A stretch of 64,000 nt of DNA. Source: Oreocharis arfaki. Taxonomy: Eukaryota; Chordata; Aves; Passeriformes; Paramythiidae. The notes beneath the pieces are model-generated. The model did no database searches. It worked only from the letters and a program-made list of their open reading frames with translations, and was not told the DNA's origin. This document shows, in pieces, positions 33,273 to 44,600 of the stretch. The stretch lies in the NCBI GenBank assembly GCA_013398015.1, contig VZRR01006570.1, forward strand, positions 544,493 to 608,492. Direction: 5' to 3'. Both the position numbers and the translations under genes were made by a program. The stretch's first letter is position 1; each line of letters starts with the position of its first letter.

Positions 33273-33913
33273 TGTTGGGGGTTTTTTTCTGCTACTCAGA
33301 AAAAAAAGGACTTAAAGCAACTTTTACCAATTTAACAGCTCAAAGGATCTTCAAGCACTGTCTAAGCGTGTTTTTATTACTGTTTCATTAGGGCTCTTTT
33401 CTTTCCACATTTAGACGAGCCAATACTTTCGTGTACCTCTCTCAAGGTCGTTCAGAGAACATTAATTATGGGATGGAGCACTGCCGTCTCCTCCTGTGCT
33501 GCAGAATCAACTGCTGGCTCCAGCTCCAAGGATGGACGGAGCGCTGGTCCTGCTGCGGAGGGAGGAAATGGCACTTGGGGGAAGCAGCAGGAAGAGGAAG
33601 GAGTATCCCTGTTCCTTCAGTCTCAGGGCGTGCACTAAGACCCAGAGTTATCCCTGCTCTCAGCTGACCCCCTGGGAGGCTCTCGTGTCTTTGTCCCTGT
33701 GTTACATCCTTGCCGGGTTGAACCGAATTCCCAAAGCCAAGAGGTTAAAGCAGCCTGGGTGCGCGGTTATCGCCATTTAAAAAATGAAATAAAATTCGTG
33801 TAAGCTCCATTTCTTCGAGCAAGGTTTGCATCAGCTGAAGGGGAGCTCTGTCACCTTCCCCAGCCCTGCCACGGACCGCAGCCCTGCTGGTGTCAGCCCC
33901 CGGCCATCCACAG

Positions 33914-34055
33914 GCACATTTCTGGGGGTTTTAACCATGTTACGTGAGAATTGCTGTATTTTACAGGTTAAATATAAACAAATGCTTATGTTCTGCTATA
34001 AAAACTAAAGCAGGATCCTATGTAAAACCAGATCAAAATCACGGACAAATAAAAA
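33914..34055. repeat. Diverged direct duplication, copy 2
   Basis: Partner of 33135-33272, ending about 90 bp before the minisatellite upstream of FNDC10. It is AT-rich, in contrast with the GC-rich DNA that follows. Confidence 0.8.
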
Positions 34056-34148
34056 AACCCAAACAAACGTATTTTTTGGTGTGGAATTAAATCTGCAACT
34101 CGACCAAGACAGGACTGAGCAGCCTCCAAGCCTTGGGGGAGGGACGGC

Positions 34149-34402
34149 GGGGTCTCAGCATCCGCCGTACACCCACCCTTTGGGGGTCTCAGCATGCCCT
34201 GTGCCGGCCCTTGCGGGGTCTGAGCATCCCTGTACCAACCCTTTCGGAGTCTCAGCATGCTCCGCGCCGGCCCTTGCGGGGTTCTCAGCACTCCCCGTGC
34301 CCGCCCCCGCGGGGTCTCAGCATCCCCTTGGTGCCGGCCCTTGCGGGGTCCCAGCACTCGCCGTGCCCGCCCCCTCGGGGGTCTCAGCGCTCCGTGCGCC
34401 GT
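34149..34402. repeat. GC-rich 31-34-bp minisatellite upstream of FNDC10
   Basis: About eight imperfect units beginning GGGGTCTCAGCA and followed by variants of CCGTGCCGGCCCTTGC. Unit length varies between 31 and 34 bp, so no single frame is kept. It lies about 160 bp before the first FNDC10-like codons, in the presumed promoter region. Confidence 0.9.
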
Positions 34403-34563
34403 GCGGAGCCCCGAGAGCCGCGTCCGGGCGGCCACAAGCGGCCGCAGCGGGCGGGTGCTCCGCAGCCCGGCGAGAGTTAACGGCGGCACCGCCTCTCCAT
34501 TGGCGGCCCCGCGGCGGCTGCGGAGCTCCGCTCGCCCCGCGCGTCCGCCGGCCCCGCGCTCCG
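34403..34563 (+). promoter_or_regulatory. CpG-rich region immediately upstream of visible FNDC10
   Basis: Very GC- and CpG-rich. The FNDC10 frame is open back to a TAA at 34478-34480 but has no ATG and no signal-peptide-like hydrophobic run, so this is probably promoter and 5' leader rather than coding sequence. Confidence 0.5.
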
Positions 34564-34564
34564 N

Positions 34565-35044
34565 TGCCGCGCCCACCGCTCCGCGGGCGGTGCGCTGGTG
34601 GCCAACGTGCTGCGGAACGGCAGCGTGCTGCTGCAGTGGGGGCTGCGGCACTGGGGGCCGCCGCGCCCCGCCGCCGCCCTGCGCGGCTTCGCGCTCAACT
34701 GCTCCTGGGACGGCACCTACACGCGCTTCCCCTGCGACAGCGTGGAGCTGGGCGCCGCGTGTCGCGACTACCTGCTGGCCGAGGCGCACGGCAGCGTGCG
34801 CTACCGCCTGTGCCTGCAGCCGCGCTACGCCCCGCCGCGCCCCGCGCCGCCCGCGCAGTGCGTGGAGTTCCGCGTGGAGCCCGCGGCCATGCGCGACATC
34901 GTCGTGGCCATGACGGCCGTGGGGGGATCCATCTGCGTCATGCTCGTCTTCATCTGCCTGCTCGTGGCCTACATCACCGAGAACCTCATGAGCCCCGCGC
35001 TCGCCCGCGGAGGAGCCGCCGCCGCCGGCCCGCGCCGCGCGTAG
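34565..35044 (+). CDS. FNDC10: FNDC10, fibronectin type III domain-containing protein 10 (5' incomplete)
   Basis: A single-pass type I membrane protein of unknown function with a short FN3-like ectodomain. The visible 159 codons begin CRAHRSAGG and align with mammalian FNDC10. Key blocks are VLRNGSVLLQW, FALNCSW (a glycosylation sequon), YTRFPC, CRDYLL, YRLCLQP, CVEF and DIVVAMTAVGGSICVMLV leading into CLLVAYITENLM. The last of these is the transmembrane helix and a nearly invariant juxtamembrane end. A short Ala/Arg-rich tail ends at TAG 35042-35044. Missing are the ATG, signal peptide and first part of the ectodomain, roughly 60-70 residues in mammals. The break coincides with the unresolved base at 34564, so I read it as an assembly collapse in extreme GC rather than a broken gene. 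A GTG at 34598 is not a believable start. Confidence 0.93.
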   Translation, partial: CRAHRSAGGALVANVLRNGSVLLQWGLRHWGPPRPAAALRGFALNCSWDGTYTRFPCDSVELGAACRDYLLAEAHGSVRYRLCLQPRYAPPRPAPPAQCVEFRVEPAAMRDIVVAMTAVGGSICVMLVFICLLVAYITENLMSPALARGGAAAAGPRRA

Positions 35045-35060
35045 TGCGGGAGGAGATGAT

Positions 35061-35081
35061 GCTGCTGCTGCTGCTGCTGCT
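35061..35081. repeat. (GCT)7 microsatellite after the FNDC10 stop
   Basis: Seven uninterrupted GCT units begin 17 bp past the stop codon. It lies in the 3' UTR, not the protein. Confidence 0.95.
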
Positions 35082-37029
35082 GCGGCGCGGAGCGCGGGGC
35101 TGGCGCCGGACAGCTCCCGCCGCCGTCATTCCAGCGCTTTCCGGCGAGGGAAGAGGTTTTCCAGACTGTTCCGGCAGCGTTGGGTTTGCCAGGCCCGAAT
35201 TGCCGGGATGTGGGTTTCCATCGGAGTTCGGAGCGCTTCTTCCTCCTGGGGTGGCTTCTCAGCCAGGGCCATTCGTGGTGACTGAACTCGCGGCATCTCA
35301 GCGGATCAAAAAGCAATGGCAGAGGTCCCCAAGTGCCAGAAATTGTCTGTTTTTAAGGGCAAGTGGCAGATCTTACCGAGGGCCTGTTTGAAAAGACTCT
35401 CCAGAACACCCGTATTTTAAGCCTAAAACCCCTTGGTCTTAGACCCGTGCTTGATTTCATTCCTGTGGGGTAAAGTTGTTTAAAGTTCAGGAGAACTGGC
35501 TGGTGGAACCACAACCCCCATAGCTAACTATGTGTTTGGTGCAAAGCCCGCTTAAATCAAGTGTTTTAGGTGGTTTTTGCATCATGGTCACAAATTACGC
35601 TGGTCACAAATTTTGGGGCCTAGACTGGCCACTGTCCAAAACCAACGGGGGGTTTTCTGGTCAGCTCCAGCGACCATCAACATCCAACACCTGCTTTTCT
35701 CCCATTAGAAATGTGTCGTAGTTTCACCAAGAGTGAAGGTAAAGGGATAAATTGAGTAAGAAAACTCCATTTCGTTGAGCAAATAGGAACCAACCCTTAA
35801 TTATAAGTAAGATATAAGTGAGCACCCCCGTCGCCCTCTGAAATCCCCTCCTTTAGCAATGCTCTGTGCAGCTGCACTAAGGTAGAAGCTTCTTGACCAC
35901 AGAACTCACTGATGTTGTAGCCGAGTGTTTTGAGCGTAGGAACACTCCTCGTTAACTCCTCACTTGATGCTGTAGTAAATTAAGGTTTTAGCCATACTCC
36001 AGTACTGATTCTATTGTGCCTTAGTGCTGAGAATTTGTCCCCTTTCTATCGGTGCATCCGTTCCTGTGTAGTCCTCGTATCTCCCTCGTGTTCTTGTCTC
36101 TGGAATTAGTGGTTGTTGGTTTGTCTGATTGTTTGTTTTCCTTAAAAAAAAAAAAACAACAAAACCAACAAACTTGGGCTGATCATTACTTGAAATTTAA
36201 TATATACACGAAGTAGTTACCGTCAGAGAGGTGTTTAGTGAGGTAGTTTTTAGTACGTGTTGTTTGTACGTAGTTGACTGCTGTAACACAAAGAATTAAT
36301 TTATTATCACTTAGAAACTGTGCACCTAAAGCAAAAAAAAAAAGAAAGAAAAAAAAAGTAGGGGAACGGCTCTGCTGTAGAGGGGTCGTTGCTGTTAAAA
36401 CACGTCGGGTTCACGTGCGGTCTGTCTGTGTAAATGTTTAGCACTGGTGAACGACCTGTTTGCTTTTCCTTGTGGAAGTAGTCCGTGAAGTTTAAACTCG
36501 GTGGTGCTAGAGGGTAAATATAGGAAGTGTACGGAATCCTTAATAACACGCAGTGTTTGTACCGAACACAATCCCTTCAACAACTTGGGAGTGGCTGAGG
36601 AGCTGAAGGTCTGCATTTCATCAGGCAGAAACACCTCTTTGTTTGGTTGTTACTCCTGCTGCGTTTCCATTCTCACGTGCAGCTGACTCCGTGTGAGTGT
36701 TCTGTGTTTATTACCTCGCCTCCGTCCTTGATTTAAGCAACTCACCGATGCCATCATTTTTGGGTTTTTATCCCTAAGGAGATGGACCGTTGGAAGAAGA
36801 GGCAGTTTTTAAGAACATTAAAGACGAATTTTGGTCTTTTAAAGGTTTTAAGTCAGCCTCTGCTGCAGCCAGTTCAGCGCAGGACCGTTGGAGTGCCACT
36901 GATTTTGTACATCTCTGTCAGCTTTTGTCAGCCAGTGTCACCGTTCTGTTCCTCATCTTGTCATCAACTGCCAGATGTGAAAAACAGCTGTATAAACAAT
37001 GAGCCTTGTACCACCTTGGCATTGAACTT

Positions 37030-37035
37030 AATAAA
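37030..37035 (+). terminator. Candidate polyadenylation signal of FNDC10
   Basis: AATAAA in CTTAATAAATTAAG, followed by AT-rich sequence. It is the first well-placed canonical signal downstream of the stop codon that I could see. Confidence 0.4.
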
Positions 37036-37040
37036 TTAAG

Positions 37041-39960
37041 AGAATAATGAAAAGAAATTAAAACTTCCGAAGTATTTAAAGGTTCCAGATCTTGCTTGGC
37101 TCAAAGTGAGTCTGCCCAAACTGGTCATAATCATATTCTGTTGTCTGCTTTAAAATTATGACAGCATTGATGGGGAAATGAGAGATTTATTCTCTGAATA
37201 CTCAATTTTTATTTACTAGAGGTTTAGACTAGAGATAACTGGGTGATTCAGATGGTAACACTGGTGTAAGTCTGAGGAAACAGAAGTTTAATTTACAGTT
37301 TTGAATGTGACTGTTTTCAATAAGACACCTCTGCAGGTAATAATGGATACAGTGACCTGCTAAAACAGCACCTAGAAGATACTAAAGAGGTGTTTTTGTA
37401 GTTATTTCACGTTTTCATTCATCAGTCTCTGGGGATTGCATTGCAACAGCATCCTGGGCAGAGGGTAGAACAAGAATATAAATCCTGACAGAAGAAAATC
37501 TGTAATTTTCTAAAGGATTATTTTCATTTTTTCTTTCCCTTTCCATGCATTATAAATGGGATGTGGGAAACAGTATCTCAGTTTTTCATTCATTTTCAGT
37601 GGATTAAGCTTTAACTGAACGCATCTTGGTGTGTGGGAAAGAAAATCAGAGTATTCCCTGTTTCATTTTATGTGGCATTCAGCAAAACATCTGCTGACCC
37701 ATTGATAACTGGGTTTTTTCCCTTCTGTCACAGCTGTAGAAATTTCCTCCACCGTGAATGTAGACATTTATTTTGATAATAAAAGGGAAGATTACATGTA
37801 CACAGGCTTGGTACTAATTCAGCTCCCCCGAGCCTCAGTGAGACTGCACAGTTCAAGCTTTCTCCAGCCTTTGCAGCAATTCCCAAAACATACAGAGTAG
37901 CTTGAGGAGTGATAATCCGTCCTGGCCTGTCCAGGCAGCAATAAAGAAGTGGCAGAATGCTGATTTATAACTGCCAAGAAGCTGCTTTGGGAAAAAGTGG
38001 AAATAGCTCCTCAGGCAACTACACATTCTCCGTGTTACTACACAAGTACTTGCTGTTAAAAATCCATGTGGTGCCTTCTTAGGTGTTTCATTATCCTGCA
38101 TTCACCCAGTTATTTCCATTACAAATATCAGGCCACATCCAGGAGTTAATATGGAGAATGATACCCTCATTAACAAGCTGCTTTTTCCTTGGCCTGTGCT
38201 AAACAGGAGGAAAACAACTGCTTAAATGTGAGCAGCTCAAAGCCCAGCTTGACCCCAGCTTTGAATGTTCTGGAGGAAACAGGCTGTACCTCAGGCAAGG
38301 AATCTCTCTTAATTGCCTTATGATTTTTTTTTGGTGGGACATAAATGGAAAGGCTGCCTGGCTTTATTTGGAGGTGCAGGCAAAAGCTGGTATTTTGCTT
38401 CCATGGAGACCTGGAGCTTCAGTTTTACGAGGCTGCAGAATGCTGCTGTATCCCACCAGCACGTTCCAAACCAAAGGTGGGCTTGGAAGGAGGAAAACGT
38501 GGCAGGTAACAGTGTCACACCCGTGGTAAAAGCTTTGGAATTACAGCAGTGATGCTGGGACGGGGCGTTCGGGCAGTTTTAAGCCTGAGCAAAACCACCC
38601 TGAGACTGGTGTTGCTTCATCACAGGTCTGGTCACTGCATCTCTGATAATTCCCTAAGCAGAGGCACCAGGTGGTCTGCAGGGAGCCTTTGCAGGAATAA
38701 GAATTAAGAAGATGATGGGCAGGGTTAGGAATGGCTCAGAGGAGATCCGAGGAAAGAGGTTTTTACAGGAAGGGGTGCTGAGGGGACACGTTGAGGTGGG
38801 AAATGCTGGGTGGCAAAAGGGCTGCTTGAGGAAAGGGGAAAGATTTCTTTGTGAAAGTTGAGGGGATAGTGAGAAAAGCTTTTCTTTTTAAGGAAAATAC
38901 AAGAGAAAGGTGGAGGTTTTACACGGAGGGAGGAGAGGAGAACGGCGGGTTGTGGGAGCAAGTGCTGAATGTCAGGAAAAGGCTCTGCTGGAAGTGCTGT
39001 GGTGATAACGGGGAAAAAAATTCCTCAGAAAGCACAAAGGGGGAAAAAATATATCAATGAGAGGGCAGAAAATATTTTTAGGAAGCATTGAGATAGTCCT
39101 GCTTTGGTAGAGAATAGATTTGTTCCTTTGATATCCTGTATTTGTTCCTTTAATATCCTTGTTCCGTTACCTCCTCCTGCCATCGAAATGGGCAAGTGGA
39201 GAAGCATTATGAGTCGGAAAAGAAAAAAGATGACAAAAATCTCGGAGAAAAACGGGATTGAGCTGGGCTGAGCGAGGAACACCGTGATAATTTTGACCTG
39301 TACGTGAGAAAACCACTCTGAAACCAGCGCATTTCACCACTCGGTGGGCACATAAATAAACTCCGAGTCCCGGCCATCCTCACTTGTGCAGTTTTCAGTA
39401 AAAGCGGGAGCTTTTACTCCTGAAATGCAGAATTCCGTGATTAATCCTAAACAGCAACCATCTGCCCGCTTTATGTTGGCTGCGGATCGCCCTGGGCGCG
39501 GACAGGGCGCTGGGGTTATCCAGGGTGTCGGGCCCCATTCTCTTCCCGGGGATGACTCAATCCTGCATCCCAACGCTTCCCCTCGGGATCTCGCCGCGTC
39601 CCAGCTGCCCCGCCGCGGCATTCGGCTGCCATCTAGTGCCAAAGAGAGGGAAAACTTGCCCTAAAATTACCTGCTTTTCCGACCAAGCGGCGTTTTTAAT
39701 TCCGCGGCCTGCAAGATTCAGGGGTTCGCGCCGAATGGTTGTTTCGTGTTGGGAGCGCTTGAGATCTCATCGCTCTTCATGTGGAGAAATCTTCCTGATC
39801 TTCAACCTGAACATTCCCTGGTGCAGCTGAGGCCGTTTCCTCTCGTTCTCTCCCTTGTTCCCTGCGAGAAATCCCGATCCCCCCCGGCTGCGCCCTCCTG
39901 TCAGGGACTCGTGGAGAGCCAGAAGGTCCCTCCTGATCCCTTTTTTTCCCCCAGGCTGAG
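37041..39960. other. Intergenic DNA between FNDC10 and SSU72
   Basis: AT-rich to about 39300, then increasingly CpG-rich toward the SSU72 promoter. No exon or repeat family recognised. Confidence 0.55.
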
Positions 39961-39970
39961 CCCCTTCCCC

Positions 39971-40199
39971 AGCTCCCTCAGCCGCTCCTGGGGCTCCAAA
40001 CCCTTCCCCAGCTCCCTCAGCCGCTCCTGGGGCTCCAAACCCTTCCCCAGCTCCCTCAGCCGCTCCTGGGGCTCCAAACCTTTTTCCCAGCTCCCTCAGC
40101 CGCTCCTGGGGCTCCAAACCCTTCCCCAGCTCCCTCAGCCGCTCCTGGGGCTCCAAACCTTTTTCCCAGCTCCCTCAGCCGCTCCTGGGGCTCCAAACC
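39971..40199. repeat. 39/40-bp GC-rich minisatellite ending at the gap
   Basis: Six units start AGCTCCCTCAGCCGCTCCTG at 39971, 40010, 40049, 40089, 40128 and 40168. Units are 39 bp, or 40 bp when the spacer reads TTTTTCCC in place of CTTCCCC. The array runs straight into the Ns, so its real length is unknown. Confidence 0.95.
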
Positions 40200-40877
40200 N
40201 NNNNNNNNNNNNNNNNNNNNNNNNNNNNNNNNNNNNNNNNNNNNNNNNNNNNNNNNNNNNNNNNNNNNNNNNNNNNNNNNNNNNNNNNNNNNNNNNNNNN
40301 NNNNNNNNNNNNNNNNNNNNNNNNNNNNNNNNNNNNNNNNNNNNNNNNNNNNNNNNNNNNNNNNNNNNNNNNNNNNNNNNNNNNNNNNNNNNNNNNNNNN
40401 NNNNNNNNNNNNNNNNNNNNNNNNNNNNNNNNNNNNNNNNNNNNNNNNNNNNNNNNNNNNNNNNNNNNNNNNNNNNNNNNNNNNNNNNNNNNNNNNNNNN
40501 NNNNNNNNNNNNNNNNNNNNNNNNNNNNNNNNNNNNNNNNNNNNNNNNNNNNNNNNNNNNNNNNNNNNNNNNNNNNNNNNNNNNNNNNNNNNNNNNNNNN
40601 NNNNNNNNNNNNNNNNNNNNNNNNNNNNNNNNNNNNNNNNNNNNNNNNNNNNNNNNNNNNNNNNNNNNNNNNNNNNNNNNNNNNNNNNNNNNNNNNNNNN
40701 NNNNNNNNNNNNNNNNNNNNNNNNNNNNNNNNNNNNNNNNNNNNNNNNNNNNNNNNNNNNNNNNNNNNNNNNNNNNNNNNNNNNNNNNNNNNNNNNNNNN
40801 NNNNNNNNNNNNNNNNNNNNNNNNNNNNNNNNNNNNNNNNNNNNNNNNNNNNNNNNNNNNNNNNNNNNNNNNNNNNN
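40200..40877. other. Assembly gap of 678 Ns
   Basis: No sequence. The gap follows a GC-rich tandem array and precedes GC-rich DNA, the usual setting for sequencing failure. SSU72 exon 1 is expected in or near it. Confidence 1.
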
Positions 40878-41180
40878 TCAGGGAGGCGCGGATGGGGCCG
40901 TGCTTCGGGGCCCGCGCCCGGCCCGGCAGGCCCACGGTTGCGGGACAGCACCCCGTCTTCATCCCGCTTCCACCTCGCCTTCGCCCCGTTTGTACCCGCT
41001 TTTCACCGCTCTCCCACCCCGTTTGTACGCCCTTTTCTCCCCCGTGGTACCCCCTTTTCACCCCGTTTTCGCTTCACCTCTTCCGCGCCTCGCTCCAGGC
41101 CGCGGTCGGGGGTCCCGGCCTTCCCTGACGGGCCTGCGGCCCCAGCGCTGAAAACACGGCCTGGGGACTGGGGCAGAGCA
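40878..41180 (+). promoter_or_regulatory. CpG-rich flank of the presumed SSU72 promoter
   Basis: GC- and CpG-rich DNA on the right edge of the gap, fading near 41180. Together with the CpG-rich left flank (39480-39720) it fits a CpG-island promoter centred in the gap. It shows no SSU72 exon 1 coding sequence. Confidence 0.5.
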
Positions 41181-41245
41181 GGGCCTGTGTCTCGGCGTGT
41201 GGAAACTTAAATGTTCCCTTTTCTCCTTCCCCCCATCCCCCCTTC

Positions 41246-41310
41246 TTTTTTTTTTTTTTTTTTNGATTTCCTGAAATCCCCCCTCCCCCTTCTTTTTTTT
41301 TTTTTTTTTT
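41246..41310. repeat. Two oligo-T tracts with an unresolved base
   Basis: T-runs of about 18 bases lie on either side of CCCTCCCCCTTC-type sequence, with N at 41264. Sequencing of homopolymers probably failed here. Confidence 0.9.
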
Positions 41311-41314
41311 CCCT

Positions 41315-41625
41315 TGAATGCATCTGAAAGGGGCCCACAGGGAGCCTGGAGAGGGACTCTTCGTTAGGAGCTGGAGCGATAGGACAAGGAGTAATGGGCA
41401 CAGAGTTAAAGAGGGGAAATTCAGGTTACATGTTAGGAATGAATTTTTTTTTAATGTGGTGTAAAGGGTGGTGAGACGCTGGCGCAGGGAGATTGTGGCT
41501 GTCTCATCCCTGGAAGTGTCCAAGGCCAGGTTGGACGGGGCTTGGAGCAACCTGGGATAGTGGAAGGTGTCCCTGCCCATGGGTTGGGTTTTGAGGTCCT
41601 TCCCAACCTCTTAACATTCTGTGAA
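41315..41625 (+). mobile_element. CR1 LINE 3' portion, plus orientation
   Basis: About 300 bp of the CR1 3' region in sense: AGGGACTCTTCGTTAGGAGC, then a TGGTGAGACGCTGG block, CCAAGGCCAGGTTGGACGGG and GTGGAAGGTGTCCCTGCCCA, ending near AACATTCTGTGA. It is the most complete CR1 copy in the window and lies in SSU72 intron 1. Confidence 0.9.
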
Positions 41626-41629
41626 GATT

Positions 41630-44600
41630 AAGCCACTTCATGGCCTGAAAGGGAGCCCTTTCCTCTCACAGGAGAACCAGAACATTCAGTTCAGAATGCT
41701 AAATGTCTTTGAGATTATAAGTGTTAATCTGTTTAGCACTCCAAGCGCTCTCAGCTTGGCTGAAAAGGTGAGATGGGAGACTGGGGACAGACTGACAGGC
41801 AGGAGAGACCTGATCTGCCCGAAACCATGTCCCCAGATCTTCCCTTTGCACTGCAGGAACATGATAAGGGTGGTTGGGTTTATTTTATTAAAGTTATGCG
41901 AAGAAACACTCACATCAGAAGTACATACTGATGGCATAGTAAGCAAAGCAACAGCGTGTGTGCTGTGTGCTACGTGTAAATAAAAATAAAAAGCTTTGAA
42001 AGGAATAAATAATAGACACATTTGGTCTGGCAGCCATCTTCCTGTGACAGCATTTCATGCACTTCACGCTCACACTTGGCATCGGATGTTACCTGATGAA
42101 AACATGGCATTGTTTTTCCTCTAATAGTGCTGGAACTGAGTTTTAATTCAAACCTGAGTCTTACAGATAAAGTTAAATTTACTTGTAACTTCTGGCCTTT
42201 TCCTTCCCCTGTGTTTTTGCAGAAATAAATCACTTCCGGTGTGACTGATGTTTGCCAAATGTGGCAGGGGTCGTTTTTTAAAGTCCCTTCTCCCTTGAGA
42301 TTTTAATTTAAAAGTAACAAAACCGTGTTTAGAAAGCGTTTAGTTTTATTAACATCTTTTGTAATTATAGCAGCTGTAGCATAAATGGCAAAACGGAGAT
42401 AAGTCGCTGATGCTGCTCTAAAGAAATAACTGCCCATTTGCCAGTAAACTTCGGGAAAATGTGTGTGTTGGCTCAAAGCCAGCCTGCCTCAGCAGGGCAG
42501 CATCTCGCTCATGTGTTGCACTGCAGCTGGAAAAAACACATGATTAAAACAGGAAGAAGAGTTGGGAAGAAACTGAGGTATTATGAAACTTGAAGGTTTT
42601 TTGTAAGTGGATGGCAGGACTTCAAAAGACACAAATTCAGTGTTCTGTTGGAAAACAAAGTCTGGAGTCCAGCATTCATTGTGTGCTTATGTATTTTGTA
42701 ATTAACTAAGTTTTAAGCACTTTGTTCTAATTTTCCAACAGAAGTCAGGCTGAAGGTGTGTCTGAAGTTGGTAGAATAAGAGCCACCCCCACAGGGGTGT
42801 GTTGGGCCGAGGAAGCGAAGGGGGGACAACAGGAAGAGCAGTGCAGAAAGACACGATCCCTCCTTAAATGCTGTCAGACTGGATGTGCATAACCCTTCCC
42901 TAGGTCAGAGCTTACTCACCCTGCAGTGTTTGCTTTTACAGATGGGAGTGCAGGCTCTGCTGGCGTGGGGTGGGGTGAGAAGCAGAACAGGCCTCGGTGG
43001 TGCTGTGTAAGCTCTGCACAGCAATAACAAAAACGTGTTACCAACACAAACCCACACACGGCCTCCCGCCAGCTGCTGTGACAAAAATTAACTCCACCCC
43101 AGCCAAAACCAGCACTTTCTATAGGTGATTTTATCTTTTATTTTGTATTTTGCCATAGAGCATGCAGACTTAGGCCATGGTTCTCCCTCAAGCAGAGGAG
43201 GGAGGCAGAAGGGTAAATCTCTCACAGCCAAACTTTTTAATGCAGCAACTTCCACATTCCCCTTTGCTTGGCAGTACCCCGATGGCTTCGGGAGGAAGTT
43301 ACTGAGTTCAAGTTCTCTGTGTCACTGCTGGTAATGAGAACTCCTTAAATGCTGACACACACTTCAGCCACTTATTCCTTGTTTTAGAAAGCTGACTTTT
43401 AGGAAGTTAAGAGTATGAACATGAGATCTTAGTGGCAGCAGAGGAATTCAAACATTGCAACCCCTGTAGCAAAAACTTAAATTTCATATTGATGTTAAGA
43501 CTTCTAGTTCAGCATTGACAGTGTGGGAGAATTTAAGTTGCACTAGGCTGCTTCAGTAAGTTGTTACTCACAGCTTCTCTCCTGACATCATCTGTCAGCA
43601 CCAAAATGCAGTGAGGTATTGACATTTTTATTGCCTAATTTAAGAACTCCTAAATTAATAAACCCCCAAGAAGGAGATACTTTCACATTTTTATAATAAA
43701 GCACACTTTCATTTGACAGTTTAATAGTGATAATGCAAATTACAACAAGGTGTTAGTATTCAAAATGAGTTTAACAGTGCTTTTGTCCTGCTGTTCAACA
43801 GTGTGGGCTTGTTTTGGGGGTTTTTTTGTATTGATGGGGTGGCATAAGATATTTTCTAAGTAGCCTACGAGGGCTGCGGGTTATTTTCCTGCTACCTCTT
43901 GTGGAAAGGGATGTGGTAAAATTAGTGATTTGTCTCCTGAAAAATCTTCACCACTCTCAACTGCAGTGACACTGCAGGATTTATTGCATTTGTTTTATTA
44001 TTTAATAATACTACAGCCACTGTGAAGAGAGGCTGTGCTGTTACGAACATAAAATAAGCTGAAAACCACCTTAATTTAATAAGAACGTCTGAGATCCCTT
44101 AGTAACAGTGAAATACAAGAAAGGTGTGGACAAAAGCTCATGTCTCAAGATGCATGGATTAATATTATTTCTGCTGGCAGTGCCTGAAATGGAGTGGTAC
44201 CAATCTGGGGTGTGTTAGTGCAGTTCCAGGTTGGTCTCTGCTTTCAGAAGTGTTTGCAGTGAGCTCTGAGATCCTTTGGAGGGAAATGCTCAGGGGCACG
44301 AATGAGCTTTGGAATGAGAGGTGAGCACACCTGCTGAAAATGGGATCTGTGCAGTGACTCCCTTTGTCCTTAATGTATTGGCAGTTAATCTATCAGCATT
44401 AATAGTATTAATAGAAACAACTTCCTGAAATACGATAATTACTGTTAAAGTTTAAGCTCTACATTTTCAGAAATCAGTGCTAGGATAATCTGTTAGTCTG
44501 TCTTACCCTTTACTCTTTATGCCAAAGCTCATTATTTTCCATCTTCTGGGTAGTTTTACTGGGCCAAACCCAAATACTATATATCCATTTCCTTGTAGGA

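Larger units (their letters stand above)
35045..37040 (+). other. Probable FNDC10 3' UTR
   Basis: The sequence shifts from GC-rich to AT-rich with no reading frame of note and no repeat family. A canonical AATAAA sits at 37030-37035. This fits one long 3' UTR of about 2 kb, although transcript evidence would be needed. Confidence 0.4.

Noticed and set aside
33986..34789. 267-codon minus-strand frame with repeated RGxAxGVLR-like units
   Set aside because: It is the antisense translation of the minisatellite and of FNDC10 coding DNA, and crosses the unresolved base.
34081..35391. 436-codon plus frame across FNDC10
   Set aside because: Wrong frame relative to the conserved FNDC10 sequence; open only because of high GC content.
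39746..41128. 460-codon plus and 308-codon minus frames spanning the gap
   Set aside because: Most of each frame is Ns, and the rest is translated minisatellite (SSLSRSWGSKPFP-type repeats).
40878..41250. Possible SSU72 exon 1 on the right flank of the gap
   Set aside because: I looked for the conserved N-terminus with its CX5R loop in all plus frames here and on the left flank and found none.
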